Assembly (NCBI GenBank): GCA_015501585.1
Contig: JADNRY010000279.1
Coordinates: 16,018 to 80,017, forward strand
Source: Rhodocollybia butyracea
Taxonomy: Eukaryota; Basidiomycota; Agaricomycetes; Agaricales; Omphalotaceae
Length of the DNA stretch: 64,000 bases
Reading direction: 5' to 3'
In this document: positions 1-9,987 of the stretch, piece by piece
How positions within the stretch are numbered: position 1 is the stretch's first letter
Layout of the letters: each line of letters opens with the position of its first letter
The notes under the pieces: model-generated
What the model was told of the DNA's origin: nothing
What the model saw: only the letters and a program-made list of their open reading frames with translations
Database searches by the model: none
Translations under genes and position numbers: made by a program

Positions 1-1124
1 AAAGAACGGGATGCTGGTCACGATGAATGGCATTGGTGGATATTCGCTGAGACTGGCCTCGGTGAGGCGAAGGAAGGACCTCGCGCTTCAGTGCCCCCAT
101 CGAGAACGGACGACTTTGACTTTTCTGAAAGTCCATCGAGATTGAGCGACCACGAAAGAGTGACTTTTGTACCTTGGGGTTCTGAGTTGGGATGTCGAGA
201 CGCTCTAAAGATGAATTGCATTGAGGTGCAAATTTCAGAGAGCGCATTTTAGGTATCTGACGGGAAGGAATAGGCTGGACTTGTGAAGGACGTTGTTCAG
301 GAGTATTTCTGGTTGAAACGGGGAAGGAGGTAAGGCGACGTCGAGCGGTGGATGGCGTTTCATCGAATGGCACGGACCGACTTTGAAGATGGTGTCGAAC
401 TGGGGTTCGGTTCGGTTCGAGGGTACGCAGAGTTTCCTGAAATATGCTGCAAAAAGGAAAATCTTGACTGTCGGCTCGAATCACCGCTTCGAGTTCTTTC
501 GTCAATCCGTCGATTCTACCGCGGTAAGACTCTGTCGGACGATCAACTGGAAATGGAGGTGAAAAGTCCAATTCTGCCTGTAAATCCGTAAGACTACCGG
601 CACCCCATCGCTTCCTGACAGAGGAACTAGAATCAGCCATAGTAAACATAGGCGAGCTCTTCATACGACGCAGAATCGGACCAATTGGTGGAGGCTGAGG
701 AAATTCAAACGGAAGATCGCTAAACGAGGACACATCGGATTCGGTACTTGAGAATGTTCCAGGAGGAGTTGGTCCAGGACTCATCAGGCTGAGCTCATCG
801 GACACGGGCAACGATGTGGAAACTGTGAGAGGAAGAACGAAGAGGGGATCTCGACTAAATCCAAAGTGTGCACAACGGCGACGAGCTTTGCGAGAATCAA
901 CCGGAACATCGCTGTGCGGGTTTGTCAAAGAGACTGAACATTCAGGAAGAACAGGTGTAGAAGATTCGGTCGGTCTAACAGGATCCGTACTCAAGCGAGT
1001 AGGCACTGGGGGAATGGGCTCAGAAGGAGGGCCACTGATAACAAATTGAGAAGAGCGAGCAGCACAAAACCAAAAATAACACTGACCTGGCGAGTTCAGC
1101 AAAGCCTGACCGGCGAGTAGACAT
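1..1124 (-). CDS. Ser/Pro-rich protein of unknown function (3' end outside window)
   Basis: I do not recognise this gene. The start is ATG at 1122-1124 (MSTRRSGFAELAR), then introns at 1035-1086 and 437-484. With both removed, the exons 1087-1124 and 485-1034 sum to a whole number of codons and the frame stays open to the window edge. The protein is rich in Ser, Pro and Arg, with stretches such as PGPTPPGTFSSTESDVSSFS and a short helical piece (LTDLQAELDF, then LTKELEAETLRTLE). It has no membrane segment or catalytic motif that I can see and looks largely disordered, perhaps a scaffold or regulator. The second donor (GTGATT) is weak, so that junction is less certain. The stop codon lies beyond base 1. 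Confidence 0.6.
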
Positions 1125-1270
1125 ATTGGTGAAAGGATAAGAAACCTAAATTCACATTCCGCTTTTTCACGCAAAGTCTCCGATCGTATTCTCACACTAA
1201 ACATAATTCCGCTAAGGATGCATCGTAGATTCAGGAAAAGACGTAAAGAGATACAGCAAGTGGGACGTGT

Positions 1271-2153
1271 CTAGTAAGCCTTCTTTCCACCAGAGGCAAG
1301 CGCCAGATGTGCGCTGTACTCGTCGAAGGGTAGCTTCGAGACGGGGATCTCACGCCACAGATCTGGAGTAAGGAAGGCGTATGTTTTTGTGATCTATAAC
1401 GGCGATATTAAGTTGAAAGTCAAAACGAGAAGACGAGAACTTACAGCGGCAAATGTAGCTTTCAAGAAGTTACCCATGGTCGCTGTTGAACCCTTTGACT
1501 GTGTGTATACATCCTGAACACCAGCCAGCTCCAGCAGACGTTTAGATGCAGGGGCAGCAACGATACCCGTGCCACGGGGTGCAGGAATAAGCCGACACAT
1601 GACTGAACCAACTTTTCCGCTGACTTTAGAAGGTACAGTGTGAGGCTCACCAAGAGCAGTACCCCAGTATCCTCTTCGGACGGGAATAACAGAGAGTTTG
1701 GCGAGGATAATGGCACCACGAATGGCCGTTGCAACTTCCTTTGCGCACTTTACACCGAGTCCGACGTGACCATCAAAGTCACCAATGGCAACAAAAGCCT
1801 TGAAACGGGTACGCTGACCAGCACGAGTCTGCTTCTGGACTGGCATGATTTTCATAACTTCGTCTTTGAGTTTCGGTAAGAAAAAGTCGACGATTTGGAA
1901 TTCCTTGACGGGGAGAGAGAACAGGTAGATTTCCTCCATCGATTTGATTTTACCGTCTTTTACGAGACGACCGAGTTTGGTGACGGGAACCCTGTAAGAT
2001 CTTGAGTCTATAAAGTTTCCAACTTTTTTTTGCAACATACCACTCCTTCTCATCGTCCTTGCGGGCTCCACGGCGAGGACCCCTGCGTCCACGCCCACGA
2101 TCTCCACGTCCACGTCCAAATCCACCACGTCCACGGGGAGCAGCATCAGCCAT
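1271..2153 (-). CDS. RPS2: 40S ribosomal protein S2 (uS5)
   Basis: Small-subunit ribosomal protein uS5, part of the cytosolic 40S subunit and important for decoding fidelity. Three exons (2041-2153, 1445-1991, 1271-1393) give 260 residues, the usual size. The N-terminus has the Arg/Gly repeats typical of eukaryotic S2 ([18 protein letters not shown]), then the family core: [12 protein letters not shown], the S5 domain with [27 protein letters not shown], and [14 protein letters not shown]. The C-terminus ends SGGKKAY. Introns are 1992-2040 and 1394-1444. An upstream in-frame extension exists, but the ATG at 2151-2153 gives the expected [11 protein letters not shown] start. It is divergent from the antizyme gene. 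Confidence 0.97.
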
Positions 2154-2529
2154 TTTTGTTGTTTGTCGAAAATCTGAACAAGTTAAGTCAGCTAAACGGA
2201 TCCAAGCAATCCAACTCAAATCCAGCGATTTCCATCCAGTTTTTCCACAGATCCATCGCAAAGCTGTCTTGCGGTTGCAAAGAAACGCACTTCAAGCGGA
2301 ATAAAGGCATAGATACTCACTGAAGGCGACGAAAGGTGCTTTGAGGTATAGGACAACTGTGGATTTCGGCACGTTCGGCTTAGTAATCACCTAAGACAGT
2401 GGCTATGCTTGTCTTCTGCTTTCAAATTGAAACCTCCAAGTGAGTGCGAGTCTTGTTTGCGTGCATTGGCTTTCTGACTGTTTTCGCCAGATTTTCTATT
2501 GAAACTCGTTCAGCGTATCAAGTTGGCCT
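2154..2529. promoter_or_regulatory. Shared upstream region of RPS2 and antizyme genes
   Basis: 376 bp lie between the two divergent start codons and must hold both promoters and both 5' leaders. No convincing gene is present. The stretch around 2381-2500 is pyrimidine-rich, as is common for highly expressed fungal genes. I could not pick out a specific factor site. Confidence 0.5.
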
Positions 2530-3559
2530 ATGTCGCTAAAATCCAATACGAATTTATCCAATCAGAGATTTAGTCTTTGCCCCGCGTACGTTTAATAAAA
2601 TTGACGTTAGAATCGGTGCTTATCTTCTTTTCAGCAACGGCCGTCAAACCGTTGGAGATGGGGCTGTAACTTTCGACACTCCTAGCGTGCTTGCTGTGTG
2701 CCAGATGCAAGGCACTGACGATATGTACTATTATTCTACTACGTTCTCTGGCGGGCCCGGGGTCAGTATCATCTCTAATCTCTGCTAATCTTTAACTCAT
2801 CTGTACTTTCTAGTGGCGCTTTTGACACCCCCAAAGTCAAATGCCCTCCCGACAGAGGGTCGTCGATTTGTGTGACAGGCAAACCGGCGCCAATGACCCC
2901 CAATGCTACGTTTATCTCTCCTTCCGATTCCTATTATTCTTCCTATTCCAAGCAGCAAGCACCCAAATTCGATTCCTTTCCTTTCCCCAAAACTTCAATT
3001 AGCCCTTTTCCTATCCCATCTCGGAGTATCTCTCATCTCTCTACGCCTCCGTTGACTCCAGACAATGGCAGCGACTGCAGCGACAGAAGCATATCGCCTC
3101 CCGCCTCGAGTCAACACAAGGATGATGCATTGGACTTTCTGATGACAGTTTTCCCAGCTGGACTTGGAGCTCTTCCTTATGCGAAGAGTATATCCATCTC
3201 CTCCCCCAACATAGGCTCTGCTTTCAACGGGATGGTCCTTGAACTTCCTGGAAAACCCAGAACCCTCTACGTCGACGCAAAGAGCGCTGAGAGTGTCAGC
3301 CTCAGAGAAAGGTATAGTCTAGAATATTGGTCATATGTTGCGCCTCGTGTAAACTCAATTCTTCTCCACTAGTATTGTCGCACTTCTGGATCTTGCGGAT
3401 GACCACTTGGAGTGCTCTGCTCTCGTCATTGTTCTGGAAAGATCTTCACCGGCTCTTGGTGAACTTTTGCATTCACTCATGTATGTTGGTGGCACCGTAG
3501 TCACCAAACCTCCTTTCCCTGTCGATAGCGCTTTTGTTCTCGTTGGATTGGAGATCTAG
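2530..3559 (+). CDS. OAZ1: Ornithine decarboxylase antizyme (two frames, +1 frameshift)
   Basis: Antizyme binds ornithine decarboxylase, blocks it and sends it to the proteasome without ubiquitin, and it curbs polyamine uptake. Exons are 2530-2585, 2635-2761, 2814-3311 and 3373-3559. Frame 0 runs 64 codons from ATG 2530 and stops at TGA 2823-2825, straight after TTT 2820-2822. Reading shifted by +1 from GAC 2824-2826 gives 224 more residues. The last part carries the antizyme fold: LLDLADDHLECSALVIVLER, GELLHSLMYVGGTVV, then PPFPVDSAFVLVGLEI before TAG 3557-3559. The middle is Ser/Pro-rich. The break sits where antizymes are known to use polyamine-stimulated frameshifting. An extra T in the assembly is the alternative reading. 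Confidence 0.9.
2814..2826 (+). promoter_or_regulatory. Antizyme +1 ribosomal frameshift site (TTT TGA C)
   Basis: Exon 3 opens in frame 0 as TGG CGC TTT TGA C. The slow UGA codon would sit in the ribosomal A site while the P-site tRNA slips forward on TTT, giving GAC ACC CCC in the new frame. UGA as the shift codon is nearly universal in antizymes; TTT just before it is one of several known P-site variants. The intron at 2762-2813 ends exactly at the start of this site. Confidence 0.8.
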
Positions 3560-3672
3560 TCATGTTCCCACTGTGGAAAACTGTCAACTTCATAGGCTCT
3601 TGATAGGGCCGGGGGTTTACAATTGTATTTCTTTCTCTCTTCATAGTTGCTCAATAGTATCTGCTTTTTGAA

Positions 3673-4775
3673 CTACATGATGATACATCCGTTATCGTCG
3701 CGAGCCAACCTTCGAGCAATCTCATCAGAACTAACAGCTCTATCTCGATGACCACCGAGTTGCACTATGAGCACTCCTGCATTGTGCGGGTCCATTTCCG
3801 CTACAAGTTGATGCCTTGAGAATAAACTTATCAGCATTTAATTCAAAAAGAATGCAGAAACGCGTACTTTTGCATCAATTCTGAAATTGCAGGCTTGATT
3901 TTTGCAACTCCACCCTGTGAATGAAGACCTTTGCCTGCAGTAGACATCAGGAAACATCCCGTACGGTAACGGCCATCTTACCGACGATCAAGTAAATCTC
4001 AGAATCCCCTCTGCGCTTAGCCTCTTCAATGCCGCTTTCGGTATAAGCTAGTGCCTCTTTGACATATAGCCCATGAAGGTCGAGTTCCCCAGGTTTGCTA
4101 TCCTGTTTTCAGCTCTTTGAGCAAAAGTAACGACGAGATATAGCAAGTATTAACAAAGTTTGATTTACCTTGTTGTTCTCTGAAAATCCTAGTCAAACAA
4201 AAAAGCACACGCTAACTTGAGAACAACCCACCGGCAAAGATCCAATCACTAGCCTGCTTGTTTAGCTGTTCCATCTTCCGCTGGTGCTCTTTTCCTTTAT
4301 TCGAAAGTTCTTTTGCGGCTGCACCGTCTCCTCGAGCATAAGCCTCATGGCTTTCCTGGAAACTTTTCGCCATGGCATCTCCTTCCTCGTTCGCTCGTCT
4401 CCGGAGATCCATATAATGCGGGTCATGCTGATTTGTTTGATTTGGATCCTGTAATTCAAGATATTAGTGCACTGGGTACTACAGGCAAAGTACCAGGATA
4501 CCACGGACTGGACGGGGAGAATGAGGCTGTGAAGGAGGACTCGGAGCGTGAGGATGTTGCTGAGGATGTTCTGGCGAATGTGGTTCATGATGAGGTTTCT
4601 GAGGAGGCTGATGTTGAGAAGGAGCCTGCTGTTGTAGAGGAGGATATTGAACTTGTTCCTGCTGTTGTGTTTGAGGTTGCCATTGCTGCTGCTGTTGTTG
4701 GCTTTGATTTTCCTGTGAAGAACCACCGCAGATGATGTTGAACACCGTCTGGATAAAGTTAAATATCGACGACAT
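3673..4775 (-). CDS. DUF1771 plus Smr domain protein, Gln/Pro-rich N-terminus
   Basis: Smr domains are nicking or RNA-binding endonuclease-like folds; fungal members with DUF1771 are poorly characterised. The ATG is at 4773-4775 (MSSIFNFIQTVFNIICGG). A Gln/Pro/His-rich stretch of about 85 residues follows. Next is the DUF1771 helical pair (YMDLRRRANEEGDAMAKSF to LNKQASDWIF). The Smr domain holds LDLHGLYVKEALAY (the LDxH motif) and VGKGLHSQGG, close to the TGxGxHS signature, and ends GCIIM. Five short introns are needed to join these blocks, and all joins keep frame. The gene is tandem with the membrane protein upstream, whose stop is 175 bp away. Confidence 0.88.
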
Positions 4776-4950
4776 GGTGGAGTAAATTCAAGGTTCAAAA
4801 CAACGCGGCGTTGCGTTACATGTTGGCGCGAGGCTGCGGGTTGATGGACCTGGCTTAGCGCCCTTCGTTCTACGTAATTATTTGAGCAACAAATAAGTAT
4901 TAGTGAACGTGTGTAGTATGTAGAAGTACAAAGATTAATGATTCTATAAA

Positions 4951-6429
4951 CTACCGATTGGTAACCTAGAAATATTTTAGACTTTGTCTGAAGGAAAGGA
5001 AAGCATGAAGGAAAACGCAAACCTTGAGAACCTTCCTCTGCACTGGTTCCTCCTCATCTTCCTCGCCATCCCCCTCATTGTAGGCCGTTATAGCCGACAC
5101 TCTTAGCGCCAAATCGTCTGTAATGGTGCCCGGTGCAGCCATACCACTGTAACCAGGCTGGTAGTGGGCAGCGTACGATTCACCCCTGACGAGCGGACCG
5201 ACACCAGTTATCGAGGGTGAACTGGCAAGAAGCCTATGAGAACCTTGAGATTCTGCGCGAGACAGGCCGTTTATCAGTGAGTGTGAGGAAGAAGTCGCGG
5301 TGGAGTGACCAGCACTTCCTCCGGCTTCCGCTCCGAGTCCGCTGTGGTGATCCAACATATCTGGCACACTATAAGACGACAAAGGCCGGATGGCTTGCAT
5401 CATAGGAGAATTTTGCCGTTCGACAGGATGATAATCATAATCAAGATAATCGTTGTGCTGAGGTGCTTGTCCTGGGGTATGAAAGCAGAGGAGGGTATGT
5501 AGTTGGGAGAACCAAACTCGGCCCTCGAATAGTTTTCGGTAGACATTAAAGGCTGAGCAAAAGTGCCATGCGAGCTAGCGCTAGAAACGGTATATGCTCC
5601 TCCATCGTATACACCACCATAACTGCTGCCAGTGCCCTTGGTGGCATTCGAATTACTTGTTACATGCTTGTCGTCGAAGAACATAGGTGCAGTAGCATTA
5701 GCAGCCCGTGCAGCTTCTGCGGCGGCTTCTTCGCTCTCAAGATCATACTGGTTAGCCCATCGTTTACGGAGGCAGAAGGCCATTGCCCAGATAATGATGA
5801 TAGCACCGACAACAGCGACAGCGGTAAAAGTACATGCAACAGCGCCCTCGTTATTCCAGAAGCTCCTTGAGAGACCGTTCGTTAGTTGAAGGAGCTCAAG
5901 ATCAGAACAGTACGCACGAGCTGGACCCACCACTGTTGGAGGCAGCAGCGGTAGTTGAAGGACGTGTGGCACTGTCGATCACAGTGACCGTGTGTGTGCT
6001 TCCACCAAGCTGAGTACTAACTTGAAAAGAGGTGGTTAGAGTGAGAGTGTTAGTGGTAGTCGTCTGTGTGGTTAAAGATGTCGGAATGGTCAACGCTGAA
6101 GAAGAGGAGCTTGAACTTGTTGTGGCCAAAGAGGAGGTAGAGGAGGTAGTGCCGGTGGCAGTAGTGAGGGAGGTTGATATCGGAGAAGTAGCAGTTGAAG
6201 AAGTAGAAGGAGTGCTAGAAGTAGTCGGATTTAATATAGATGTAGTAGCGGAAGTTGTGGTTACTAAGGTATCAGACGCCCTATAACAAGGAGAGTCGAG
6301 ACAAAAAAGTGCACAAAACGCATTGGAACATACGAGGGAGTCGAGGGATCAACATCTGCCGTAAGATCAGCAAGTGTTTAACGAAGAAGAGGAAACAAAC
6401 GAACCAAATATACTGGATAGAACGCTCAT
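4951..6429 (-). CDS. Single-pass membrane protein with Ser/Thr-rich ectodomain
   Basis: The architecture resembles fungal surface sensors of the Mid2/Wsc or Axl2 kind, but I cannot name a family. The N-terminal part is a mucin-like run of Ser and Thr (for example TTTTNTLTLTTSFQVSTQLGG), likely O-glycosylated. A single helix follows (VACTFTAVAVVGAIIIIWAM), then a basic stop-transfer (FCLRKRW) and a long cytosolic tail rich in Ser, Tyr and Gly. The tail ends EEDEEEPVQRKVLKVTNR before the stop at 4951-4953. Spliced introns include one of only about 41 nt near 5490. No clear signal peptide is visible from the ATG at 6427-6429, so the first exon is uncertain. Confidence 0.7.
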
Positions 6430-6668
6430 ACTACGCACATAGTAGGAGCTGAAGGAACTTCGCGCTGGAGGGTGGAGCTGAAATTTTATGCTCCTTTCGT
6501 AACGGCTAGTAACAACCGAGTCAAATAAACTGGTGGAGCTTTTTCGGACCCAGTCAAGTGTATGTATCATGCAGGCAAAATTTAAAAATAGGTTGGGCGC
6601 TAAAATTCCATAAAAAACTAGTACATGTTTTAGAGTGTATTCAAATTTTAATCCTTTTCAGACCCTTG

Positions 6669-7798
6669 TTACTCGTACATGGTGATTACTTGCTCAACCG
6701 TCGACCTCTTCTCCTCCCTACTCGTATGGACCACGGGACCATCAACCTCTGGGATGATCAGCAGCAACGGAAGATCAAAATTGGGTTTCGAAAGCACTGG
6801 AAGGGTAGGAGGGAGTGGAAACTCGTCGAGGTCGACAGAGATACTGCTGGACGCCGAAACAAGACTGATGTCGGTGGGGTGTGTAACCCAAAGCGAAGGA
6901 ATAGCTTGAAGCAGGGAATCGTCGCTGAGAAAAGCGGAGTTTCTGAAACCTTCGGTATTAGAGATAGACTTTGAGATAAGGACAGCGGGGATCGGACTCG
7001 GTGGCCTGGAGCCTCTCCAGGACATGAGAACGCCTCTTTTGACCTCCATACTCTGTGTCTGAGCTCGCTTCACTTCGTATACTTCCACTTCCACTTCTTC
7101 TTCCTCGTCTTCACTTTCGATAATGGAGAGGGAATATACAGAGGTCACTGAGGATCTCTGAAGGCTTGGGCAAAGACTATCAGAGACTGTGGTTGCGGTT
7201 GTCGTCGAAGACTCAGATTCTTTCTTCTCCTTGTGGCCTCTTCTAGATACGCTTTTGCTCGCCGGCTCTGATTGAAAGCATAGTAGAAATATCTTCCTCT
7301 TCTTCACGTAGAAACGTCGGCATACGCTTGGGCGAGGCAGGGGAGACACTGGGTGAGCAAAAGGGAAGGAAAATGTGATATCTCGTTCGATTTTCTCGTC
7401 GGGAAAGTACGGGTTGTTGGATGTTGTACTGAACTGAGGCGTACTTGCGATGGTGAGCGGAAGAGAGCTAGAGCTTTCGGTGAAGTTTTTTGGGAATAGA
7501 TATTGAGCGAGACGCGTCTTTCTTGATATAGGCAAGATGAACAACGCGGATAATAGCTGCACCGCTGATGAGAATGAGAATCGCCGTGAGCGTAATAAGG
7601 GCGATAGCTTGGCTGCTAATTTGGGTAGGATGTACAGCTACTTGAGGAAGAGGAAGGGTAGGGACCATCAAGTCAATTTGTGTATTTGCGTTTTCTGGCT
7701 GTGCGTTTCCTGTCGAAACATTCAGTTGAAGATGGATTTCAAGAAATCTGGTACAGACTAAAAGTAGTGTATGAGATTTCGTTGCGAATAAAAGGCAT
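6669..7798 (-). CDS. Single-pass membrane protein, unknown function
   Basis: Not recognised. The ATG at 7796-7798 starts MPFIRNEISYTTF. An intron (GTCTGT to GACAG) leads to the frame with the membrane helix QAIALITLTAILILISGAAI, followed by basic residues. A second intron of 46 nt (GTCTCG to CTCTAG, near 7468-7513) restores the long cytosolic frame. That frame is very rich in Ser and Glu, with an acidic block ESEDEEEEVEVEVYEV, and ends EQVITMYE at the stop 6669-6671. Like its downstream neighbour it has a short outer part, one helix and a long tail, so the two may be functionally similar. I saw no catalytic motif. Confidence 0.6.
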
Positions 7799-8125
7799 AG
7801 TCGTGAGGTCGTAGCTTGAAAATGAGTGTAATAATGGTGGGTAGAAAGAAAGACTGTTTTTTGACGCGCTTGTGAGGCGAAGAACTAGACACGTGCAAAT
7901 TGGTGTTCAGGGCGAAGTTCACGCGCAGAAGTTGAAGCTTTGTTGACCAATGACGGTATGTATTTACACATGCGAGCGAGAGTATTATATACGATGCATT
8001 TCTCCACCCAAGTTCGCTCCAAATCTTTCCTGTTTGTGGTTCCAGGTTTGCGCAAACTATAAGCGGCTTTCGTCAGTCGGGAAAAGAACGCATAGATGGA
8101 AACACACAAACAAATAATGGAAAGA

Positions 8126-8625
8126 CTAAAGCTTTGCACTACCCTGGTACTGGCCACTATACCCTCGGTCGGTTCTGTTAGCTCGTGAAATACCATCTGT
8201 GCCAGCCTTGCATCTTTGTACACCCGTAGGCCAAATGAATTCTCAACCTTCAGCATTGCGCCAATGACGCCCTGATAGCCACTATCCACGACCCCTGCAT
8301 GAATCTGGATGCCAGACCGGAACAGCGAGCTTCTGACAAATATCTGGCCCATGATGTTGCGCGGGGTGCGAATCAACTCGTTGAACTCGACCAGATAGAC
8401 ACCTTGGTGCAGGTGCACATATTCCAAAGTTTCGCCAGTGAAAGGAAGTACAACTGAACCAGCTGTTTGGCGGTGAGTATTGTCAAAATCGATACAGCCA
8501 GCAGATTCCAGCGTCAGCACCTGTTTTAGGCTTAGATCGATGCCACACGGCTGAATTTGAGTCTTGGCGCACCGTATGTTGGTCAAGATTCCACGCGCGT
8601 AAGCTATTCGGCCAGGCAAGATCAT
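8126..8625 (-). CDS. dUTPase / dCTP deaminase-like protein (frameshifted near C-terminus)
   Basis: Members of this trimeric fold hydrolyse dUTP or deaminate dCTP. From the ATG at 8623-8625 the frame shows family motifs: GIDLSLKQVLTLES, IFVRSSLFRSGIQIHAGVVD (the RSSxxR block and AGVVDSGYQG), then VYKDARLAQMVFHELTE. After TEG the open frame continues into unrelated residues, but the next frame reads YSGQYQGSAKL and stops at 8126-8128. That matches the expected C-terminal motif that closes over the active site. One missing base near 8158-8166 explains this. If the frame were real as written, the open frame or a spliced version would run on toward 7885. It is divergent from RPS12, with 215 bp between the starts. 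Confidence 0.75.
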
Positions 8626-8840
8626 CAAGTAGGAGTATATAAGCGCCTGGATAGCGCGCGCTTGTGTATTGTGTTAGCGTGACCGTGGGAAGCTGCATAG
8701 CTAAACAGTTTTCAAATTTGAGTTTTTGAAAACCTAAAAGTAAAAGTACATCCAGCGGACGAAGCTCTTTCTAAAACATACAAAAGTGTGTGCTCAACCT
8801 CCTTAATGATATTCAGCTGCTGACCATCGCTGAATACAGG

Positions 8841-9341
8841 ATGTCTGACGCTGACGAAATCACTGTTGAAGCTGCTGAGGTTGCCGAGGTCGAAGTTACT
8901 ACTGAGGCTCCCAAGGGAAAGCTTTCGATTGAAGAAGCTCTCCAGGTATGCTTACTATCAGCTCGACATCACAAATAATAGCGTCTCAAATTTTCTTTAT
9001 AGCAAGTACTGAAGAACGCTCTTGTTCACGATGGCCTTGCTCGTGGACTCCGTGAATGTGCCAAAGCTCTGGACAAGCGCCAGGCTCACCTTTGCGTTCT
9101 CGTCGAATCTTGCACCGAAGCTGAATACATCAAGCTCATTGAGGCTCTTTGCGCAGAACACAAAATTCCCCTCATCAAGGTCCAGGAAGCAAAGGTTTTG
9201 GGAACTTGGGCTGGATTGTGCAAAATTGACCGTGAAGGCAATCCGAGAAAGGTCGTTGGCTGCTCCTGCGTTGTCGTCAAGGACTACGGAGTAGAAAGTG
9301 AAGGTCTGAATGTGATTCTGGACTACTTCAAGAACCGTTAA
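8841..9341 (+). CDS. RPS12: 40S ribosomal protein S12 (eS12)
   Basis: Component of the cytosolic small ribosomal subunit beak. Two exons (8841-8945, 9003-9341) give 147 residues, normal for the family. The N-terminus is acidic ([19 protein letters not shown]). The L7Ae-like core is complete: [40 protein letters not shown], and [20 protein letters not shown]. It ends [10 protein letters not shown]. The single intron has GTATGC and TATAG ends. The start ATG follows a short leader and gives the expected N-terminus. No frame problems were found. Confidence 0.97.
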
Positions 9342-9987
9342 TCGCCTTTCGGTAAGTGTTTACTAGCCTTTTGATTTCTCGTGATGACAGAAAGACTCCC
9401 TCTACTGAGCTCTTGCTTTGAGGAAGAATGTCTATCCGGAATCATTATATTTTGTCTGAACTCTCTTTCCTCTTCGCACAAAACTCGTATACTGATTTGA
9501 ATATTTTCAGTCACACTTAATCGGTTGTATGGTAAACGATGGGATGTGTACGCATAGCCATTTGACTACCTAAATTCATGAGTATATACAAGCCTGATGG
9601 ATTGGATAATCTGGAATTTGAGACAGACTTGACCAAATTGACTGCGCTTGTGGCACTGAGCATGGAATGCAGATAGGTGGAATGCATTGGCTGATGCAGA
9701 GTGAGGATGGTCCAGTGTGATGATGTAGTTGAACTGCAAGCTTCAATGTTTCTACTGGGCTTGCGTGCTGGGTTCACTACTTTAAATGATGCTATTGGAG
9801 GAACATTTCATTGCGCGATGGTACAGTAATCCATCTCATCTATCGTAATTAAGCTAAAAGGTGCATTCACGGACAGCTCTAGAATACAAGAGGCCACTAT
9901 ACGACCTTGGCTTCCTGATAAAACATCCACCTACATAGTAATGATACAATTGCAAAGACTTTTCATTAGTACTGCATCTCGTTCAGC
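9342..9987. other. Intergenic region between convergent RPS12 and ELL
   Basis: About 645 bp with no gene I can support. It must contain both 3' UTRs. The longest reading frame (minus strand, 9517-9777) has ordinary composition and no motif, so I treat it as chance. Confidence 0.6.

Noticed and set aside
7250..7320. Possible intron GTATGC to AATCAG in the membrane protein gene
   Set aside because: Removing it moves reading out of the clearly coding frame, so the sequence is kept as exon.
9517..9777. 86-codon minus-strand frame between RPS12 and ELL
   Set aside because: No motif, no splice context, and it lies in the 3' UTR zone of convergent genes.
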